This document shows, piece after piece, positions 31,562-38,830 of a stretch of DNA of 64,000 nucleotides. The notes under the pieces were generated by a model, which saw only the letters and a program-made list of their open reading frames with translations, was not told the origin of the DNA and searched no databases. Both the position numbers and the translations under genes were made by a program. The stretch is from Aerophototrophica crusticola (GTDB lineage Bacteria; Pseudomonadota; Alphaproteobacteria; Azospirillales; Azospirillaceae): NCBI GenBank assembly GCA_001939945.1, contig MOEB01000007.1:1-64000 (forward strand). Direction: 5' to 3'. Each line of letters starts with the position of its first letter. The stretch's first letter is position 1.

Positions 31562-31630
31562 GACTCGCACAGAGCCGTTCTGAATCAACTACTTGCGACT
31601 CATAGACTCTTGAGAGTCTGACTCAGAGTC
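31562..31630. promoter_or_regulatory. GANTC (CcrM-site) cluster in an AT-richer patch
   Basis: Seven GANTC sites lie in 69 bp (31562, 31582, 31597, 31605, 31614, 31620, 31626). Two more lie within the adjoining iterons (31504, 31525). GANTC is the recognition site of the alphaproteobacterial cell-cycle methyltransferase CcrM. At this base composition about one site per 350 bp is expected. The patch is the most AT-rich piece of the origin region and could double as an unwinding element. Confidence 0.65.
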
Positions 31631-31648
31631 AGGGAAAGACCGGGGGCC

Positions 31649-31657
31649 TGTGGACAA
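31649..31657 (-). promoter_or_regulatory. DnaA-box-like 9-mer
   Basis: TGTGGACAA, i.e. TTGTCCACA on the minus strand, differs by one base from the consensus TTATCCACA. It is adjacent to the GANTC cluster and iterons. A single near-match is weak evidence on its own. Confidence 0.4.
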
Positions 31658-31669
31658 GTCCGCCGGGCC

Positions 31670-32281
31670 TCATCCCACCAACAGCGGCACCAGCGAGGCC
31701 ACCAGCAACGCCGCCATGGCCAGGTTGAAGGCGCGCAGGCCGGCCGGCGTGCGCACCAGCGCCCCCACCCCCACGCCCACCAGGGTCCAGAGGGCCGTGG
31801 AAGCCAGGGCCGCGGCCAGGAAGATGGCCGCGATCAGCGCCGCCTGGAGCGCCAGGTCCGGCCCGGCGACCGTGTAGGTGGCCACGGCACCCAGCGCCAC
31901 CACCCAGGCCTTGGGGTTCACCCACTGGAACAGGGCGGCCTGGGTGAAGGACAGCGGACGTGACCCCGCCTCCCCCTCCGGCGGCGTCGGCTTGGCGGTG
32001 GCGATACGCCAGGCAAGCCAGAGCAGGTAGGCGGCGCCGACCCAGCGCAGGGCGCCATGGGCCCAGGGCAGGGCGCGGAACAGCTCCCCCGCGCCGAAGG
32101 CCACGGCCACCATCATGGCCGGGAAACCCACGGAAATGCCCAGCATGTGCGGGATGGTGCGGCGGAAGCCGAACGTGGCCCCGGACGCCGCCACCATGGC
32201 GTTGTTGGGGCCGGGGGTGGCGGACATGGACAGGGCGAAGCCGGCGACGGACACCAGCCAGGCAAGCTCTCCCACCTGCAT
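31670..32281 (-). CDS. LysE family exporter
   Basis: 203 aa from the ATG at 32281; an upstream in-frame start would add 32 residues of unlike composition. There are six hydrophobic segments, with the family motif SMSATPGPNNAMVAASGATFGFRR near the N-terminus and QWVNPKAWVVALGA at about residue 122. These inner-membrane proteins export amino acids such as homoserine, threonine or lysine; the substrate is not readable. The gene is flanked on both sides by iteron arrays, an odd place for a metabolic exporter; it may be a later insertion into the origin region. Confidence 0.85.
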   Translation of the reverse strand: MQVGELAWLVSVAGFALSMSATPGPNNAMVAASGATFGFRRTIPHMLGISVGFPAMMVAVAFGAGELFRALPWAHGALRWVGAAYLLWLAWRIATAKPTPPEGEAGSRPLSFTQAALFQWVNPKAWVVALGAVATYTVAGPDLALQAALIAAIFLAAALASTALWTLVGVGVGALVRTPAGLRAFNLAMAALLVASLVPLLVG

Positions 32282-32453
32282 CCCCACCCCCTGTGGCCGC
32301 CCCGGGACCAGCCGGGGGCCGGGCGGCAAGCCCCCAAGGTTCTTCAGGGTACCGGGATGGTTCGGCGCGGCAACCATCCGGGCTGCCCGCCAGGGGCATG
32401 GCTGGCATGGCCGGGGCGATTTCCCTTGCCTGCCATATTGGGGCCACCGGGTG

Positions 32454-32660
32454 GTGTCGCTGCGATTCCGGGCGAGTCGAGCGGAGTCGGCGGGGGTTCG
32501 GGGCAGCAGGATTCCGCTTCATGTCGCCGCCATTCCGGGGAGTCCGGCCTGACTCCAACGGGTTGGGCGGGTGGGGTCCGGCCCGCGGGCGGTGGTGGGC
32601 GTGATGTCGCCGCCCCTCCCGGTCATGTCGCCGCGATTCCCCTGGAGTCCGAGCGATTCC
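32454..32660. repeat. Iteron array, middle, with phased GANTC sites
   Basis: Copies: GTGTCGCTGCGATTCCGG (32454), ATGTCGCCGCCATTCCGG (32521), ATGTCGCCGCCCCTCCC (32604), ATGTCGCCGCGATTCC (32625), and a diverged copy ending GCGATTCC (32646). The last three are 21 bp apart, and a diverged ATTCC mark at 32511 is 21 bp before the one at 32532. GANTC sites at 32464/32474/32484 and 32635/32645/32655 are spaced exactly 10 bp, and 32540/32551 are 11 bp apart. There is no convincing ORF in 32282-32791. Confidence 0.7.
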
Positions 32661-32729
32661 AGGGGGCTGGAGCATATGTTGGGCTCTTGTCGCGCCTCCA
32701 CCCCCAATATTTGGGAGGGCGAATCATTG

Positions 32730-32833
32730 CTGTCGCCGCCGTTCCGCCCCTACCCTGCCGTCCGGATCACGGTTGCGGGAATGGCGGCGACATGACGGGC
32801 GAGGCGGGCATGGACGGGAATGGCGGCGACATG
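32730..32833. repeat. Iterons overlapping the start of the initiator gene
   Basis: CTGTCGCCGCCGTTCCGC (32730-32747) is followed by two inverse copies GGGAATGGCGGCGACATG at 32777-32794 and 32816-32833, 39 bp apart. The two inverse copies contain, or overlap, candidate start codons of the Rep-like gene, the arrangement expected for an initiator that represses its own expression. Confidence 0.7.
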
Positions 32834-33805
32834 GAAGCGCTGGAGCCCCAGCTTTCCGAGGCGGAGCTGAAGCGGCTGGAGCGGTTCAAGAACCGGCGCG
32901 GCCGGCGCAAGCCGTCGGTCATGCCCACCGACCTGGCCCGCACCTCCGCCTTTGCCCCGCGGCGGCGCAACCTGAACACGGACGCCAATTTCAGCCGGGT
33001 CTATTCCCTGACCTACCACAGCGTGGTGGAGGTGAAGGGGCGGGAGCTGGGCAGCCAGCACCGGGACGTGATCTATGCCCTGTTCCGCATGCGGGCGGTG
33101 GAGCGGCGGGTGCCCAACCCCAACCACAACCCCAACATCCGCACCATCGGCGTGGCAGAGAAGCCGTACCTGACCCTGTTCCAGGTGGAGACCACCTGGC
33201 GCGACCTGTTGCGGATCATGAACCGCACGGAGCATGTGAACAACCTGGGCACCGTCCTGGAGAGTTTGGAGCAGATCCGCTCCGTCTCCATCCGCGTCTA
33301 CCAGGGCGGGCCGGACGCCTTTGAGAAGGCGCTGGCCACCGGCCGCATCCCCAAGGGGCGTGGCTTTTCCGACAGCCTGCTGGGCAAGATCAGCTGGGAC
33401 GGGCCCAAGCTGGATGACCGGGTCATCGTCGAGTATGGCGAGTGGGTGCGCCGCGTGTTCGAGCTGCGCCACCTGGTCAGCCTGAACGCCGACGTCTATT
33501 TCGCCCTGAAGTCCGATTACGCCAAGACCTTCTGGCCCTATATCGACAGCCAACCCGGCCATACCTGGATCGACGAGGAGATGCTGGGCGAGCTGTCCGG
33601 CCGCAAGATCAAGGAGGAGGCGCCCACCAAGCGCCGCGCCTTCAAGCAGGACTGCCGCCAGGCCTTCGACGACATGGTGCGGGCCGGCGGGCTGAAGCGC
33701 TGGTGGGTGGAGGAGCAGCGGCGGGGCCGCTTCGTGTCGCTGCGGTTCCATTACGAGCACGCCCTGCCGCGGCAAGGGGAACTGGCCCTGGCCGCGGCGG
33801 AATGA
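32792..33805 (+). CDS. Plasmid-type replication initiator-like protein
   Basis: 337 aa from the ATG at 32792; ATGs at 32810 and 32831 are alternatives, and the first 14 residues are encoded by iteron sequence. The call is inferred, not a firm family match. The N-terminus is very basic (KRLERFKNRRGRRKPS). A first winged-helix-like unit spans about residues 65-150 (ELGSQHRDVIYALFRMR, TTWRDLLRIM), and a second about 225-310 (HLVSLNADVYFALKSDYA, WIDEEMLGELSGRKI). This two-winged-helix plan and the surrounding iterons resemble iteron-binding Rep/TrfA-like proteins. It has no ATPase motif, so it is not DnaA-like. It should bind the TGTCGCCGCC repeats and open the origin with host DnaA. Confidence 0.6.
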   Translation: MTGEAGMDGNGGDMEALEPQLSEAELKRLERFKNRRGRRKPSVMPTDLARTSAFAPRRRNLNTDANFSRVYSLTYHSVVEVKGRELGSQHRDVIYALFRMRAVERRVPNPNHNPNIRTIGVAEKPYLTLFQVETTWRDLLRIMNRTEHVNNLGTVLESLEQIRSVSIRVYQGGPDAFEKALATGRIPKGRGFSDSLLGKISWDGPKLDDRVIVEYGEWVRRVFELRHLVSLNADVYFALKSDYAKTFWPYIDSQPGHTWIDEEMLGELSGRKIKEEAPTKRRAFKQDCRQAFDDMVRAGGLKRWWVEEQRRGRFVSLRFHYEHALPRQGELALAAAE

Positions 33806-33811
33806 GGGCGC

Positions 33812-33847
33812 CATGTCGCCGCCCTTCCGGGAATCGCGGCGACATGG
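33812..33847. repeat. Inverted iteron pair directly after the initiator gene
   Basis: CCATGTCGCCGC (33812-33823) and GCGGCGACATGG (33836-33847) are perfect inverse copies, with the CTTCCGG/GGGAATC halves of two iterons between them. The pair begins 6 bp after the initiator stop codon. A GANTC site is inside (33831) and another at 33866. Confidence 0.7.
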
Positions 33848-33961
33848 CCGGGGCAGCGTATCTGGGATTCGGCGCCATGACGGTCGGAGGTCACAGCGAT
33901 GCAACCGTAAGGCTGATTGCTGATATTCCGGGCTGCGCGCTATGGTTAGCGCCCGTGCCAC

Positions 33962-34672
33962 ATGGACAGGCTGATGGACCCGACCGCCACCGCCCAGGGA
34001 TGCCCCCCAGACCAGGATCGGGTCGCCGCCCTGGAACGCGCCCTGGCGGAAAGCGAAGGCCGGCTGGCCGCCATGGTGGAGCAGCAGCGGCTGCTGTTCC
34101 GGGAGATCAACCACCGGGTCAAGAATTCCTTGCAGATGGTGGCCTCGCTGCTGTCGCTGCACCGGGAGAAGGTGCCGGACCCGGGCCAGCGCCGGGTGTT
34201 CGACGACATGGTGGCCCGGGTCCACATGATCGCCCATGTCCACCGCATGCTGTACCAGGGCAGCGCCATCGAGGAGGTGGACGTGGCCGAGCTGCTGCGC
34301 GAGATGGCCCAGCCCCTGGCCAGCCTGTCCGGCGGCAGCCTGGCCATCCGGGCGGACCGGCTGCTGATGCCGGCGGACCTTGCCATCCCCGTGGGGCTGT
34401 CCGTGAACGAGCTGGTGACCAACGCCCAGCGCCACGCCTATCCCGACGGCAGCGGCCCGGTGGCGGTGGACCTGCGGGTGGCCGGCGGGGAGGCGGTGCT
34501 GACCGTGGCCGACCAGGGCAACGGGGGCCTGACGGAGGCCAAGGCCCGGGACGGCGCCCTGGGCCTGTTGCTGGTCCGGGCCCTGGCGGCCCAGGTGGGC
34601 GGCCGCCTGTCCTTCGACAGCGGGACCAGGGGCACGACGGTGACCCTGGCGTGGGAGGTTCAGGGGGCTTGA
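33962..34672 (+). CDS. HisKA_2-type soluble histidine kinase
   Basis: 236 aa without membrane segments. After a short coiled coil (about residues 18-46) comes the HisKA_2 box FREINHRVKNSLQMVASLLSLH, with the phospho-acceptor His51. HATPase motifs are SVNELVTNAQRHAYP (N-box) and ADQGNGG, followed by GALGLLLVRAL. This HWE-related kinase class is common in alphaproteobacteria and often feeds general stress or chemotaxis-like pathways. No sensor domain and no response regulator are adjacent, so the signal and partner are unknown. Its 3' end overlaps that of the convergent mtnK gene. Confidence 0.85.
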   Translation: MDRLMDPTATAQGCPPDQDRVAALERALAESEGRLAAMVEQQRLLFREINHRVKNSLQMVASLLSLHREKVPDPGQRRVFDDMVARVHMIAHVHRMLYQGSAIEEVDVAELLREMAQPLASLSGGSLAIRADRLLMPADLAIPVGLSVNELVTNAQRHAYPDGSGPVAVDLRVAGGEAVLTVADQGNGGLTEAKARDGALGLLLVRALAAQVGGRLSFDSGTRGTTVTLAWEVQGA

Positions 34673-35943
34673 ACCGTTTCCCGGATGCGCTTCGCCCCGG
34701 CCGTCACGTCCGCCACCGTGCGGAACCGGGCGGTCTCCACCATCAGGGCGCGGGCCAGGGTCAGGCAGCGGGCCTCGCACAGGGCGCGGCGGTCGGGGTC
34801 CGCGATCAGCTCCAGGTCGATGTTGTGGGCAATGCCTAAGATGCGGCGGGTGATCTTGGCACCCGCGAAGCCCAGCGCGTCCGCGAACAGCCGGTCCATG
34901 TATGCCTGCCGCTCCGCCTCCAGTGCCCGGATGCCAGCGTCGTCGGCGAACAGCGCGGCGGGATAGGCGTCCCCCGTCGCCCCGCCGCGCCAGCGGGCCA
35001 GGAACCGTGCCCGGAACCGGGTCCAGACCTGCTCTGCCGTGTCCAGCACCCAGGCCTGCATGTCCGCGCGGGGGTCGGTGCCGGTGGCGTGGCCGTCCTG
35101 GGCGAAGTAGTTGAGCCAGAGGTTGCCCAGGATGGCGCCCAGGTCGAAGCCCATGGGGCCGAAGAAGGCGAATTCCGGGTCGATGACCCGCGTGTCATCG
35201 GGCGTCACCATGATGCTGCCGGTGTGCAGGTCGCCATGGACCAGGGCTTCGGGGCTGGCCAGGAACTTGGACTTCAGTCGCGCGGCCGCCATTTTCCAGT
35301 CCGCGTCGGACCGCGCCCGCTCCGCCCACCCATCCAGCTGCGGGCTGGTCCAGCGGTTGTTGGGGTGGGTCATGTAGGGCTGGGTGAAGATCACCTGCTC
35401 CGTCAGGCCGCACAGCTCCGAATTGGCGCAGAAGTCGGCCACCAGCGACTTCTTTTCCGCCGCCGGCAGGGCCAGGTCGCTGGTGCCGTACAGCGTCTCC
35501 GCCATGAAGGTGCCGATGTGCTCGGCCAAGTGCGGGTAGCGGTGGCCCTGCACCAGGCCGCGGCGCAGGATGATGTGGGGCGACAGCTTCTCCATCACGA
35601 TGGCGAACAGCCGCTCATCATAATGGACCAGGTGCGGGATGCGGCCGGGGGCCAGGGGGCCGTGGACGCGCATGGCCTTCTGCTCGAACCAGGCCCGCTT
35701 CAGGCCCAGGGGCCAGCCCTCCCCCACCAGCCGCAGGTAGGGCAGCGCCTGCTTGACGCAGACGGACCCGGCCGGCCCGTCCACCAGGAAAACCTGGTTC
35801 AGGTTGCCGTCGCCGACCTCCCGCACCGACCAGCCGCCCGGGTCCCCGCCCAGCCGGTCGGCCACGCCGGGGATGGCGGCGAGGAAGCCGGGCAGTGCTG
35901 CCTCCGTCAGGATCTCATAGCCGGCGGGCACGTCGAGCGGCAT
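34660..35943 (-). CDS. mtnK: S-methyl-5-thioribose kinase
   Basis: 427 aa, normal for MtnK. It phosphorylates 5-methylthioribose for salvage of 5'-methylthioadenosine. Signatures: VREVGDGNLNQVFLV (nucleotide loop), CVKQALPYLR (Lys64), the catalytic loop VHGDLHTGSIMV (Asp238) and the metal-binding VIDPEFAFFGPMGFDLGA. The upstream aldolase gene (77 bp away, same strand) fits a methylthioribose route ending in a class II aldolase. The isomerase mtnA is not seen in the window. Confidence 0.93.
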   Translation of the reverse strand: MPLDVPAGYEILTEAALPGFLAAIPGVADRLGGDPGGWSVREVGDGNLNQVFLVDGPAGSVCVKQALPYLRLVGEGWPLGLKRAWFEQKAMRVHGPLAPGRIPHLVHYDERLFAIVMEKLSPHIILRRGLVQGHRYPHLAEHIGTFMAETLYGTSDLALPAAEKKSLVADFCANSELCGLTEQVIFTQPYMTHPNNRWTSPQLDGWAERARSDADWKMAAARLKSKFLASPEALVHGDLHTGSIMVTPDDTRVIDPEFAFFGPMGFDLGAILGNLWLNYFAQDGHATGTDPRADMQAWVLDTAEQVWTRFRARFLARWRGGATGDAYPAALFADDAGIRALEAERQAYMDRLFADALGFAGAKITRRILGIAHNIDLELIADPDRRALCEARCLTLARALMVETARFRTVADVTAGAKRIRETVQAP

Positions 35944-36020
35944 GGGGGTTCCTCTCCCGGATGTTCGTTTTGCCGGGGAGTGTAACGGGCAGGCGGGGCC
36001 TTCCGGAAGGGCCGTGCGGG

Positions 36021-36716
36021 TTACCCCAGCGCCGGCGGGAACTCCAGCACCGCGTCGTCTTCCGCCGTGCGCTCCGCCGCCGGCTTGCCATAGGCGGCGA
36101 AGCGGGCCAGCGCCTCATCCATCTGGGCCGGGGTCAGCAGGACCGGGTCGCCCAGGGCGCGGGCCAGGCTGTACTGCCGGGCCAGGGACTCCACCTCCAC
36201 CGCCAGGTCCAGCGCCTTGGCCACGGTGGCGCCCCAGGCGATCTGGCCGTGGTTGGCCAGCAGGCAGGCCCGGCGGGGACCCAGCGCCGCCAGCATGGCG
36301 TCGGACAGGGCCTGGGTGCCGAAGGTGGCATAGTCCGCCACCTCCACCGTGTGGCCGCCGGCCACGGCCACCATGTAATGGAAGGGCGGGATCGGTTGCC
36401 GCAGGCAGGCCAGGGCCGTGGCATGGGCGCTGTGCACATGCACCACCCCGCCGGCCGCGGGATAGGCGGCATAGATGTCCCGGTGCATGCGCCATTCGCT
36501 GGACGGGCGCAGGGGGCCGCGATAGCCCGCCGCCGTCACCTCCACCAGCATGTCCGGCGTCAGCTCCTCATACGGCACGCCCGACGGCGTCACCAGGAAG
36601 CCGTCCGCCGTGCGGACGCTGGCATTGCCCGACTTGCCCTGGTTGATGCCGAGCGGGTTCAGCGCCTGGGCGACGCGGAGGAGGTCGGCGGCGAGCCGCG
36701 CGCGAGTGCCGATCAA
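36021..36716 (-). CDS. Class II aldolase/adducin family protein, candidate methylthioribulose-1-phosphate aldolase
   Basis: 231 aa. The start is a TTG at 36716, which overlaps the stop of the upstream SH3-domain gene (TTGA) and has a strong GGAGGTG 8 nt upstream; no ATG gives the full N-terminus. Zinc-ligand and family motifs are GNASVRTADGFLVTPSGVPYE, SSEWRMHRDIY, VVHVHSAHATALAC and CLLANHGQ. Known members are fuculose-phosphate aldolase, MtnB dehydratase and the Ald2 aldolase of the DHAP shunt. Adjacency to mtnK favours the last two, and the short length resembles aldolases. The exact reaction is inference. Confidence 0.75.
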   Translation of the reverse strand: MIGTRARLAADLLRVAQALNPLGINQGKSGNASVRTADGFLVTPSGVPYEELTPDMLVEVTAAGYRGPLRPSSEWRMHRDIYAAYPAAGGVVHVHSAHATALACLRQPIPPFHYMVAVAGGHTVEVADYATFGTQALSDAMLAALGPRRACLLANHGQIAWGATVAKALDLAVEVESLARQYSLARALGDPVLLTPAQMDEALARFAAYGKPAAERTAEDDAVLEFPPALG

Positions 36717-37273
36717 TCCTTCACCTCCTCTGCCGGGTAGGCGCCCCAGAACTCCCCCTTCTTCATCCAGCCATCGTAGCCCTGGATCTCCACCTCGCAC
36801 CAGTCGCCCTTGCAGGATTTCAGCTTGCCCATGACCCCCGGCTCCGCCTGGGCGATGGCGGGGGCGGTGCCGCTGGCGGCTTGGCGGAGGGTGCGGACCT
36901 CCCCGGTCACCACCAGGCCGCGGCGGCCGGAGACCATGGATTGGTGCACCCAGCCCTGGGTGCCCTCCACGTCGCGGATGCGGCGCCAGGTGTCGAACTC
37001 CGCCGTGATCTCCACCGGCATGCCGGGGCGGGTGAACACCCATTCGATGGGGTAACTCTTGCCCGGGCCGGTGCGCACGTTCACCTGGCCGGAGCGCAAG
37101 GTGACGAAGCGGGGCACCGGCAGGCCGCTGCGCACGATGGCGTCCGGCTTGGGGTCGGCCTCGTTCGGTTCCTCCGTGGCCTGCACGGGCATTGGCGCCA
37201 GAAGCAGCGATGCCGCCAAGGCAAGGGCGCAAGCCGCGCCGCCGAACCATCCCGTCCAGACCCTGGAAGCCAT
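36713..37273 (-). CDS. Secreted SH3-domain protein
   Basis: 186 aa with an N-terminal signal peptide (WTGWFGGAACALALAASLLLAPM..., cleavage near VQA-TEE). Two bacterial SH3-like repeats follow: RFVTLRSGQVNVRTGPGKSYPIEWVF to TQGWVHQSMVS, and VMGKLKSCKGDWCEVEIQGYDGWMKKGEFWGAYP. SH3b domains of this kind bind cell-wall components, so a periplasmic wall-associated role is likely. It is the first gene of a run with the aldolase and mtnK, overlapping the aldolase by 4 nt, but its function seems unrelated to them. Confidence 0.85.
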   Translation of the reverse strand: MASRVWTGWFGGAACALALAASLLLAPMPVQATEEPNEADPKPDAIVRSGLPVPRFVTLRSGQVNVRTGPGKSYPIEWVFTRPGMPVEITAEFDTWRRIRDVEGTQGWVHQSMVSGRRGLVVTGEVRTLRQAASGTAPAIAQAEPGVMGKLKSCKGDWCEVEIQGYDGWMKKGEFWGAYPAEEVKD

Positions 37274-37432
37274 CGAGCCTTTAACCTTTCCGAAAAAGTT
37301 CCCCTTTTGTGCAAAGCGGCAGGCGGCGGGTCAAGGGATGTGCGGTGCCGGACACCCCTTGTCGCGGTCGGCTGGACAGCGAAGCCCGCCGCTTGCTACC
37401 CCTATGCCGAAGAACAGCGGAGGAGGCGGGCC

Positions 37433-38422
37433 ATGGCCGAGCGCAAGAAGCCCCTGATCGTGGTGACCCGCAAGCTGCCGGATGTCATCGAGACCCGGAT
37501 GATGGAGCTGTTCACCACCCGCCTGAACCCGGACGACGTGCCGCTGGGCCGCGACGGGCTGATCCAGGCCGTGCAGGCGGCGGACGTGCTGGTGCCCACC
37601 GTCACCGACCGGATCGACCAGGCGGTGATCAACGCCGCCGGGCCGCAGTTGAAGCTGATCGCCAATTTCGGCAACGGCGTGGACCATATCGACCTGAAGG
37701 CGGCCAAGGAAAAGGGCATCGTCGTCACCAACACGCCCGGCGTGCTGACCGAGGACACGGCCGACATGTGCATGGCCCTGATCCTGGCCGTGGCGCGGCG
37801 GATCACGGAGGGGGAGCGGCTGGTGCGGTCCGGCCGCTGGACCGGCTGGTCGCCGACGCTGATGCTGGGGTCGCGGCTGTCCGGCAAGCGGCTGGGCATC
37901 ATCGGCATGGGCCGCATCGGCCAGGCCCTGGCGCGGCGGGCCAAGGGCTTCGGCCTGTCCATCCATTACCACAACCGCAAACAGGTCCACCCGGAGATCG
38001 AGGCGGAGCTGGAGGCGACGTACTGGGACAGCCTGGACCAGATGCTGGCCCGCATGGACATCATCAGCATCAACTGCCCCCGGACCCCCGCCACCTATCA
38101 CCTGCTGAACGCCCGCCGGCTGCAACTGCTGAAGCCAAGCGCCGTGATCGTCAACACCAGCCGCGGCGAGGTGATCGACGAGGCCACCATGGCCAGGATG
38201 CTCCAGCGCAAGGAGATCGCCGGCGCCGGCCTGGACGTGTTCGAGCAGGAACCGGCCGTGGACCCCAAGCTGCTGAAGCTGGACAACGTGGTCCTGCTGC
38301 CGCACATGGGCAGCGCCACCCTGGAAAGCCGCATCGACATGGGCGAGAAGGTCATCGTCAACGTGAAGACCTTCGTGGACGGCCACACCCCGCCGGACCG
38401 GGTGATCGAGATGATGTTCTGA
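37433..38422 (+). CDS. D-2-hydroxyacid dehydrogenase (glyoxylate/hydroxypyruvate reductase type)
   Basis: 329 aa from the ATG at 37433, which has a GGAGGAGG ribosome-binding site; the long upstream frame is not homologous. The NAD(P)-binding motif is GIIGMGRIGQALARRAKGFG (about residues 155-174). Catalytic residues: Arg in NTSRGEVIDE, Glu in FEQEP, His in LLPHMGSAT. The family reduces glyoxylate or hydroxypyruvate, or oxidises D-glycerate. Precise substrate is not readable. Confidence 0.9.
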   Translation: MAERKKPLIVVTRKLPDVIETRMMELFTTRLNPDDVPLGRDGLIQAVQAADVLVPTVTDRIDQAVINAAGPQLKLIANFGNGVDHIDLKAAKEKGIVVTNTPGVLTEDTADMCMALILAVARRITEGERLVRSGRWTGWSPTLMLGSRLSGKRLGIIGMGRIGQALARRAKGFGLSIHYHNRKQVHPEIEAELEATYWDSLDQMLARMDIISINCPRTPATYHLLNARRLQLLKPSAVIVNTSRGEVIDEATMARMLQRKEIAGAGLDVFEQEPAVDPKLLKLDNVVLLPHMGSATLESRIDMGEKVIVNVKTFVDGHTPPDRVIEMMF

Positions 38423-38484
38423 GGGGGGCGCAACTCCCCTGGAGGCCACCGGTTGGTTCTCGACACCCAGCGAGGAGGACCACC

Positions 38485-38736
38485 ATGGCCGAACAGCCCC
38501 GTGACCAGATCCAGGGCAGCAGCATCCGCCACCAGGTGGGCAACAAGCCCGTCAACCTGAACAAGGCCGGCCGGGAGGAGCTGATGAGCGTCCGCGGCAT
38601 CGGCCCCGGCCGGGCGGATGAGATCATCGCCCACCGGAACCAGCACGGCCCCTTCGGCAGCGTCAGCGACCTGCAACAGCTGAACCTGGTGGACCCTGGC
38701 GAGATGGCGGAGCTTCGGGACCGGTTGACGGTCTGA
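38485..38736 (+). CDS. ComEA-like helix-hairpin-helix protein
   Basis: 83 aa from the ATG at 38485, preceded by GAGGAGG. A tandem HhH motif is visible: VNLNKAGREELMSVRGIGPGRADEIIAHR then GPFGSVSDLQQLNLVDPGEMAELRD. HhH units contact DNA backbone non-specifically. There is no signal peptide or membrane anchor, so it is unlike competence ComEA and probably cytoplasmic. It follows the dehydrogenase gene by 62 bp and ends before a strong hairpin. Confidence 0.85.
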   Translation: MAEQPRDQIQGSSIRHQVGNKPVNLNKAGREELMSVRGIGPGRADEIIAHRNQHGPFGSVSDLQQLNLVDPGEMAELRDRLTV

Positions 38737-38776
38737 GGCCTGACAGGTTGACGGTCGCGCCGGCCCGCAAAAGGAA

Positions 38777-38804
38777 AGGGCCGCCCCGTCGCCAGGGCGG
38801 CCCT
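38777..38804. terminator. Bidirectional hairpin between converging genes
   Basis: AGGGCCGCCC and GGGCGGCCCT form a perfect 10-bp stem with an 8-nt loop, between the HhH gene and scoB. An A-rich tract precedes it (helpful for the minus strand). No clean T-run follows on the plus strand. Confidence 0.65.
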
Positions 38805-38830
38805 CATCTCATCCGGACTTTCGCGCCCCG

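Larger units (their letters stand above)
31441..33847. other. Putative iteron-type replication origin region
   Basis: This span holds at least ten copies of a GC-rich motif with core TGTCGCCGCCATTCC or its inverse, several with exact 21-bp phasing. It also has about 20 GANTC sites, a DnaA-box-like 9-mer, a relatively AT-rich 55-bp patch and a replication-initiator-like gene. The individual parts are listed separately. The interpretation as an origin is inference from the combined layout; no parA/parB genes are visible in the window. Confidence 0.6.

Noticed and set aside
33442-34839. 465-codon plus-strand frame across the initiator and kinase genes
   Set aside because: Gly/Pro/Arg-rich shadow frame without homology.
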